Below, one piece after another: positions 57,686 to 64,000 of a stretch of DNA of 64,000 bases. The stretch covers positions 1,067,201 through 1,131,200 of the forward strand of contig CM026426.1 in assembly GCA_014871385.1 (NCBI GenBank), written 5' to 3'. The stretch's first letter is position 1. Each line of letters opens with the position of its first letter. The translations under genes were made by a program, and so were the position numbers. The notes under the pieces were generated by a model. That model was not told the origin of the DNA and ran no database searches. It saw only the letters and a list, made by a program, of their open reading frames with translations. The DNA comes from Ceratodon purpureus. Taxonomy: Eukaryota > Streptophyta > Bryopsida > Pseudoditrichales > Ditrichaceae.

Positions 57686-60600
57686 CTAGTTTCTTGCTGA
57701 AGGGTGTGTCAGGATTCCGCTTTCAAGAAGTATCTTGACCTCGTTGAAGCTATAGGTATGCGCGTGGATGAAAAGGTCGTCGTCGGGATCGCGGTTGCAA
57801 ACCTTCAATAGGATGAAATAAACGTGCTTACAGTAGGAGAATTGGACCCGCCCACGAAACTTAGTCATGGTCTTCCGAAAAGCTGGACAACTGCAACCGG
57901 GGTTGGAGCTGATGGTGATCTGATAGTGCGTGACATTAGGTGGAATGCCGGAATCCAACCCTATGATGCAACCATGGCCAAGATGAGGTATCATGGTGAC
58001 AGAACGGAGGCGAGCTCTGAGGGTGTCGGAGGAGCCCATGGAGAGTCGCTGCGGCGGATTAGGGCGAGTGGCAGTGCGCTTCACCATCTTCCCGTCTCTC
58101 TTGCCTGGGTAGCGGTCAGCATCTGCAGGAACTGGCAAGGAACTTAGATTTGCAGGTGGCGGAGCGGAGGAGAAGAGGCGTCGTGGGGAGACCGGCCTCT
58201 TCTCCGGGAGCTGGAATCCAGCCGCCTCTAGTGCACGAATTTCTGTGATGTTCAGGTTAGTCCCGAGCTTGACAGGCTAGACGTCTGGAATTGGAGGCAT
58301 CTCCTGGGTTGCAGAGTACTTAGCAACCCACTTGTGCCTTGAGCCCTTCACGCACCTTTCGATGTCGTCAGAACAGAAGAAGAATTCTGTCCTCTCCGAA
58401 GTGTTCCGGCGGATGTTGGTCCAAACTCCAGTGTAGGTTGGTGCAGCAGTAGCGTTCACATTCCTTACAATTTTCTCTGTACATTTCTCCTTACTGACAG
58501 CTCTCTGGGCCCAGCAGCACTTTGCAGAAGTCCTCAACAATCTTGCAATGTGCCATTCCTTGACGTCAACCTTGGTCTCCTGAACTGCATTCACCTGGCG
58601 GATTCCGATCTCGTTTCGTGGGGTATCCGGGATTGTCACGGCAACCTCTGTAGGAGACTGTCCTTCGTCGACCTGCGTGTCATCTTCGATGTCATCCTCA
58701 ACAACGATGGGCATCCGGGAGATGCGAGCCCTGACATTACAACTGGGTGCTTTTGGATAGGAGTAGTTTACCTTGTCCGGACGGTGAGATTCTTCCTCAG
58801 CTCCAAGGGGTAGGTCGGGCTTCCGCTTCATGGATCCGAACACTTCCGCTCCAGCTAGGCGTGGCAGACCTGTGCAGAACTTGTCTGCTCCAGGCATCTC
58901 TAACATGGGGTCTTCAAGCACATGCGGTCTCCCTGTCAACTTTGCTCTGCGCTCTGCCGCTCTTAGCTTCAGTTCCTTCTTGGATGGACCTGTCCCTCCA
59001 ACTTCTCCTTTCAGAAACTGGTAGAAGTTGACAACTTGAAGAAATGCCCGAACATAGTCATCAACTGTAGCCACGTAGAGGTCGCCACACTTGTTACCAG
59101 AGGACTGAAGCCATTTGCTGTGAACAGTTTCAGCAAGGTTACACGTAGGCATTTCTGCAAGTTCATCCTCAGTAAATTTCTGTACATCCAAATGCAGTAC
59201 TGGTTAGATGTGCTTCGGCATTAAGTGCGGTGGGGGTAACTGCGAAGTAGAAAACGGAGTGAATGATGAAGGAAAAAAAAAAGGTACCTCAGTCATGAAG
59301 CCGCCCCACTGGCGAAATCTGAAGTGCCACAAACAGAGCCAGAGCTCCAATCTAGCTAGAGCCTTCTCTGAGACAGCTCCAGTAGAAACCCACCAACCTT
59401 TGATTGCAAGGTAGAGAGTATCCGCCTCCTCCATTGTTTTCGCCACCCGGTATTGCTGGCACATTTTCTTGTGTTGCTCCCATAGTTCTTCAGGGATGTA
59501 CTTCTCAGTGTTATTGACCATGGACTGCGTCCAATGGAATAGGCAGGTCCTCTCCCGATCCTCCATACGGTACTCCTTGTTCCTTGTCCCGTACACGATC
59601 CGTACTGCATTCCAGTTGGCCTGTGCGCTGTCCGCCATGAAGCCCTTGAAGTTTGCCGCTGCAACGCCATTCCTCTCCATGACAGCATTTAGGTTTCTCC
59701 AAAACAGGATCTGGGCATCGCAGTCCTCGGACATCATGTCACAGGTAGCAGTCGTCATGACCCGGCAGTACGTGGAGTCGTACACGTGGCATGCCAACGT
59801 GGTCCAATCGCGTACCCGCTTGACGTGGTCAAACATCACCCAGGCGTTCTCGAGATCACCGCCGGGCTGCATCCTGGTCACGAGGTCAACACCGCTTCCG
59901 AGACCCACTTCCGACATCTTGAAGAGGAACACCTTGTCCAGATCTTTTCCTTGGCCAGGGAATTTGTTCTCTTGGACATATGCCCAGAGACTGATTCCAC
60001 GCAGCTTTGTTATGGCATCTATAACTCCATAATTCCTCAACTGACGGAATGACATTACCTTGTTGCGAATGTTTGGAGATGCCATGTCCTTGCACCTGTC
60101 AAGGACTGGAATAAGCTCCTCCATGGTGAGTTTCTTGGGAGGTGCATCCTCTGGCTGTAGCAAGTAATTCCCGATGAGAACCTTGCTCGCCTCCTGCACC
60201 AGAGAGCTCTTTGTTGCTCCAGGTGTATTCTCGACCTGTTCTGAGATCAAACTATTGATCTCGTCCGAGGACTGGTGATGTTGGTGGTGATGGTTTCTCC
60301 AAAACAGGACTTGGGGCGGGGGACGGCGTTCCAGGAATGGGCAGTCTTTGTTGATGCAGCCCAGCCATCCGACACAGGTGGAGGACCGGAAAGACAGCCC
60401 CAAGTCGTTGGTGATGTTGGTGGTGATGGTCTTGGTCCAGACGTGGCCGTCGTATCGTTTGTCCATTCCCTACATGGACTTTGCTTGCGACCGCGATGCT
60501 CCTAGTGCCGCATGGGGTAATTCGAATAGAACTGGTCCATCGAAAACGGCAGGCAGGTACCCTACTCTCTCGTGACGCATTCTAGAGTAGTTTAGTTTTT

Positions 60601-61225
60601 TCAGAACGTTCTTACTACTAGGTCTCTCGGCAAGTTTGCGAAGTGAATCGACAATACTGATAGTACTATACTCTGAAATTTGAGAGGAAGTGGAGCACTT
60701 TACTGGAGGGGGGACTAGGGGCCTAGACTCTAGAGCGTCCTGTGTGACAGGAGGGGACGACATAGGAGGACTAGTTTCTTCATCTGAAGAGAGGGAGATG
60801 ACCGGAGTATGAAGAGTAGCATCTACGCCAGACTCTACCTTGACCTTCACGTGACGAGGAAGCGGAGTTTCAACAGCGCAAGTAGAGGAACGACGGGAAG
60901 TAAGAATCTTAGTAGACGTCTGCATCTGCGACTCTGTAAGTCCATAAACTCTATATGTTCCAAGATACAAGCGCCAGTACAGAATTCCATCTTCACCCCT
61001 CTCGGACAACTGACCTAGAGTGTGAGTGACTTCAGTTGTTATCTCGTCAAAAATCTCCTCCTGGACCGTGATTGTATCCTCTCTAAAAGTGAATCTCATA
61101 CTTAGGTGCTGGGAGGACACGCTAGCCATACCATCGGCACTGGTCTGAAAAGAGAGAGGGATTCCAAGGCCGTGAGCATAAAGGACGACTGTGCCTTGGA
61201 CTTCCCGAGGAGCTGCGTACGCCAT
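57686..61225 (-). pseudogene. MULE-like transposase with SWIM zinc finger, two in-frame stops
   Basis: The ATG at 61225 gives MAYAAPREVQGTVV. A Ser/Pro-rich N-terminal part leads to a FLYWCH/WRKY-like MULE N-terminal region (YDGHVWTKTITTNITNDLGL, FRSSTCVGWLGCINKDCPFL). The MULE core follows: HVYDSTYCRVMTTATCDMM, AQILFWRNLNAVM, GFMADSAQANWNAVR and ERTCLFHWTQSM. A 108-bp intron (59180-59287, GTACCT donor, GTACAG acceptor) is followed by a long linker, then a SWIM finger (CSC ... YCKHVYFIL). Stops are TAG at 60470-60472 and TAG at 58277-58279, with no frameshift otherwise. Such proteins mobilise Mutator-like elements, or occur as domesticated nuclear factors. No terminal repeats were located. 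Confidence 0.85.
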
Positions 61226-61824
61226 CGTGTAACGTAGAGTGTGGGGATATGACACTAAACGATTGAAGGTGCACAACAATGAGAGACTGATGAGGTCGAG
61301 TACAATGATTATATACAGTTATAATTGTATCTTAGGTAATGAATCTGAATCACGAGTAAGGAAAGTTAGTTAGATTGTAAGTAACAGAGTTAGTTGTCCC
61401 AGGCGCCGTAATGAGAATTTAAGAGTTCTTATATTAACTCATGTCAGTACCACTTTAGATCGGGGTTTGATTTTTTGTTGAAGACAGCATGTCAAGGATT
61501 AGCTTTAGCCGCCTTTCATTCTAGGACTCATGGCCAGGCCTCAGTGATGGGTGACCCTTTGTCATCAATTCTATTTAAATGGAGATTATATTGATTTCCG
61601 GATGAATTTTAATTATATTTATTTGCACATGAACTTTAATTCAAAATTCATATATCTTTAGTTGTACAATGTCAGTGACCATTTTTAGAGGTACATGTCA
61701 GTGATCATTAATATTATGATAGGAGGAGTTGTTCAGCTGTAGTTAGGAATGATGAGTATATAAGCAGAGCTGAAGTTCTAGGGTGTCTTTTATTGTGAGG
61801 AAGGTCATTAGGTTACTTAGACAC
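61226..61824. promoter_or_regulatory. Divergent promoter between MULE gene and small basic gene
   Basis: A plus-strand TATATAAG at about 61757 lies some 70 bp before the ATG at 61825. No coding exon is seen. The arrangement mirrors the transposase/small-gene divergence in the giant hAT. Confidence 0.5.
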
Positions 61825-62229
61825 ATGAACCAGAGTGGAGGGCCATCTCCCTCCACTTTTGTCACTCCTAAACCGAGAAGAAAACCATGTAAGACAGATT
61901 TTACGAATAGGAGCGCGAGAAAGAGGAGAGCATCATGTAAGAAGGTAGATTGGGAAGCTGACCACTTGAGTGCATCCGTGAAGAGGAGAGGAGCGGGTCT
62001 GCCTGTAGCCTTGAAGTTTTGTAGCATTCGAAAAGTCATTCTAGACTCTATTGTGGAGGTAAAGGAAGAGACCTTGGAAGACAGTGGAGTTGCGGGTCTG
62101 GAGCACGCGACACCTTGTAGTGAGTTACAACGTAAGGCGCAGATGGAACATTTAGAAATTAATTGTAGTCAAAGAGTAGAGTCTCCGCTGCCTTCGTTTG
62201 GGAAGAAGGATTCACGCTCAAGAGATTAG
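61825..62229 (+). CDS. Small basic protein divergent to MULE transposase
   Basis: The ATG at 61825 (MNQSGGPSPSTFVTPKPRRK) opens 134 residues to the stop at 62227-62229. The N-terminal half is rich in Lys/Arg (RSARKRRASCKK), suggesting nuclear or DNA association. The C-terminal half is more acidic (VEVKEETLEDSG). No domain is recognised. Some Mutator-like elements encode small extra proteins beside the transposase; whether this is one is open. Confidence 0.5.
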   Translation: MNQSGGPSPSTFVTPKPRRKPCKTDFTNRSARKRRASCKKVDWEADHLSASVKRRGAGLPVALKFCSIRKVILDSIVEVKEETLEDSGVAGLEHATPCSELQRKAQMEHLEINCSQRVESPLPSFGKKDSRSRD

Positions 62230-62872
62230 CATTTACAATCCGATGATGATTGCCATTCTGAACTGGTAAGTGAACTACACTGTCTTAGCATATGGTGTCT
62301 TGTTTTTGGTAAATAGAAGTATACAATTTTTTCTAATTATTTTAGGACTAGTTGGATCGATTGTATTATGTGGAAAATGTTCAATCTTAAAACCAGCAGC
62401 TGAACGTAGCGGTATACTACGAGTTAGAGCTTTTACTTGAATTCATAACTATTTCTATAAGAGTGCGTGAAAATGTCCATACCAAATACTTCACGGGGCT
62501 GGAAACCTATCTTTTAAGTATATTTTAAGGGGCTAGAAACCGGGAGAGAACTAGTTATTATAATGAGACATGAAAGAGAGCCCATGCGAGAACCCGTTTT
62601 AATTATTTAAGAAGAGTCCGTGCAGGGTATTTTGGATATCGCATGATGCAGTTGACATGGATGTGATGTAAAATTCAAACACTAGATTCGGGTAGTAAAA
62701 GTCAACCGAGCTCCACGCATTCACTTCGGGTTAGTCTATATTTCGCACTGGCAACTAGATAGGTTTCTTGAGGTTTTTGGGGTTCATTCTTTTTGCAACA
62801 CAGTGGTTTCGAATTGAGGGAGAGTGGGGAGAGGAGCTGCGAGGGTGTGCAAGGAGGGTTCGGGCTGCCATC
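62230..62872. other. Non-coding interval
   Basis: No exon or repeat is supported. It separates the MULE block from the Gly/Asp-rich exon. Confidence 0.4.
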
Positions 62873-63073
62873 ATGGAGGCCGGCGGAGGCAATGCGCGGG
62901 AGGACGAGCGGATGCAGGATGTCGACGTTGAGGAAGCTGCAGGAGGAGCCACCGACCAGGAAGTGTCGGCAGGAGCAGGTGACGGGAGATTTGGAAGTGG
63001 GAGAGACTCGGACGGGAGAATTGAGCGAGGTAGTGGAGACGACAACGGCGAGGAAGATGGTGATGATGGCAAG
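62873..63073 (+). CDS. Gly/Asp/Glu-rich first exon (partial gene)
   Basis: The ATG at 62873 opens a 67-codon frame (MEAGGGNAREDERMQDVDVE ... NGEEDGDDGK) that ends at a good donor (AAG/GTAATT). No downstream exon is visible because a tandem repeat follows. It may be a captured or broken host exon. The overlapping minus-strand frames are compositional shadows. Confidence 0.35.
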
Positions 63074-63104
63074 GTAATTCAACATTGCGACATTGCTACG
63101 ATGT

Positions 63105-63310
63105 GGATATGGGTTGTGGGTTGGGATTGTGGATTGGCTGTGGGTTCTGGATTGGTTTGAGGATTTTGGTTGTGGGTTGGGATTGTGGATTGGCTGTGGG
63201 TTCTGGATTGGTTTGAGGATTTTGGTTGCGGGTTGGGTTTGCGGAATTGCTGTGGTTGTTGGATTGGTTTGTGGATTTGGGTTGCGGGTTGGGTTTGAAG
63301 GTTCGATTTG
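63105..63310 (+). repeat. ~56-bp tandem repeat, G/T-rich
   Basis: A unit containing TTGTGGGTTGGGATTGTGGA starts at 63114 and 63170, with further degenerate copies rightwards. Because the unit lacks stops, the minus strand shows long Pro/Asn/Gln repeats. I regard these as non-coding. Confidence 0.85.
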
Positions 63311-63500
63311 TGTTTTGGTTGTTGGTTATAAATTGTGTGCAGTTTGTTTGTAATTTGCCTGGGGTGCGTTGTATCTGGATCTCGGGTTGTGGGTTGCCTG
63401 GGGTTGGTTCTTCGTGAGTGTTGGGCTGCCCTGTTCTTGGTGGCTCGCGGCTTGGGACTGTCCATCCGCAGGGAGTGGTCACCCGGGAGTTGGAAGTTGC

Positions 63501-64000
63501 CTCGAAAGCCTCGGCCACATCCTCGCAGTAGAGGTAGCTGCGCACATTGGATCCGTCGCCGTGGATCGGCAATGGCTTACCTTGCATTGCGAGCATTCTG
63601 AACTTGGGGATCAGCTTCTCCGGAAACTGATTCGGCCCGTAGACGTTGTTCCCACGAGTGGTGATGCAGGGCAGTCCATAGGAGCGCCCGTAGGCCATCA
63701 CGAGCATCTCCGCACCAGCCTTGGTAGCAGAGTAGGGGTTCGTAGGCAACAACTGCGACGCCTCGTGGTTTCCCACTATGGCCTCGGCCTCCGTCTCCCC
63801 GTACACTTCGCCTGTGCTCACATGAATGAACCGCTTGATTTGGCCCGTAACCTTGCAAGCCTCGAGGAGCACATGGGTTCCATAGATGTTGTTCTTCGTA
63901 AACTCAGAACTGTTGCCAAACGAGTTATCGGCGTGAGTCCGCGCTGCAAAGTGCATAATAGTATCAATACCCTTAGTGATTAGAAGGTAGTTCACCAGAT
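63501..64000 (-). pseudogene. Truncated UDP-rhamnose synthase (RHM) 4,6-dehydratase fragment
   Basis: The frame entering from the right edge reads LVNYLLITKGIDTIMHFAA, then GEVYGETEAEAIVGNHEASQ, YSATKAGAEMLVMAYG (the YxxxK motif is kept) and GDGSNVRSYLYCEDVAEAF, almost as in plant RHM. RHM converts UDP-glucose to UDP-rhamnose for cell-wall pectin. Differences include HVSTGEVYG, where the family has STDEVYG (the catalytic Asp is lost), and ARTHADN for AQTHVDN. Homology stops abruptly at about 63501 with no splice donor and runs into unrelated repeat DNA. It is therefore a truncated pseudogene copy, and its 5' part lies beyond the window. Confidence 0.85.

Noticed and set aside
62702-63085. 127-codon minus-strand frame
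   Set aside because: Shadow of the Gly/Asp-rich exon on the other strand.
63096-63460. Asn/Pro/Gln-repeat extension of the RHM frame
   Set aside because: The frame merely reads through the G/T-rich tandem repeat after the homology break.

Overview
This window is nuclear DNA from a land plant. The evidence is GT-AG introns, plant-type CACTA transposase domains (tnp2 core, DUF4218, DUF4216), a Ty3/gypsy primer-binding site complementary to initiator tRNA-Met, a fragment of the plant UDP-rhamnose synthase RHM, and a fragment of replication factor C subunit 1. The kinase and RING families suggest a bryophyte, perhaps a Marchantia-like liverwort, but that is an impression and not a proof. The window is almost entirely transposable elements and decayed gene copies; no clearly intact housekeeping gene is visible.

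Left part (1-12.1 kb): a CACTA (En/Spm-type) element. A TNPA-like gene runs leftwards off the window edge. A six-exon TNP2 transposase gene runs rightwards (3.9-10.8 kb). A small third gene starts at 11.66 kb.

Centre (12129-32420): the main discovery. A 20,292-bp hAT-type transposon lies inside a coding exon of that third CACTA gene. It has 29-bp terminal inverted repeats (26/29 matching, beginning CAGGG) and a perfect 8-bp target duplication, GGCGGATG, at 12121-12128 and 32421-32428. Removing the element and one duplication copy restores an open 200-codon frame. The element carries its own BED-finger/RNase-H-like/HATC transposase (24.4-27.7 kb, minus; four in-frame stops, no frameshift). It also carries unusual cargo: a coiled-coil/RING-like protein, a protein kinase, a second larger coiled-coil/RING-like protein, an F-box-like protein, and several unrecognised genes. 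Spacers between cargo genes are packed with short CGGAC/CGGAT motifs. A 250-bp non-autonomous derivative of the same family, with its own perfect 8-bp duplication, has jumped into one cargo gene.

32.7-45 kb: mostly AT-rich non-coding DNA, an RFC1 pseudogene, two small intron-containing genes of unknown function, and a ~150-bp direct repeat.

45-51 kb: a 3'-truncated Ty3/gypsy retrotransposon on the minus strand. It has two tandem retropepsin-like domains and many in-frame stops.

51.8-57.4 kb: a second cargo-like block. It contains a homologue of the large coiled-coil/RING gene and two small genes. Its GC-rich spacers are filled with a different motif (GCGCCCG), and two of its promoters share one leader sequence. 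No terminal repeats were found for this block.

57.7-62.2 kb: a MULE-like transposase gene with a SWIM zinc finger (minus, two in-frame stops) and a small divergent gene. The right edge holds a tandem repeat and a truncated RHM pseudogene that has lost a catalytic Asp.

The DNA transposons appear to share a layout: a transposase gene with a small charged-protein gene divergent from it or next to it. Decay is mostly by nonsense change rather than by indels.
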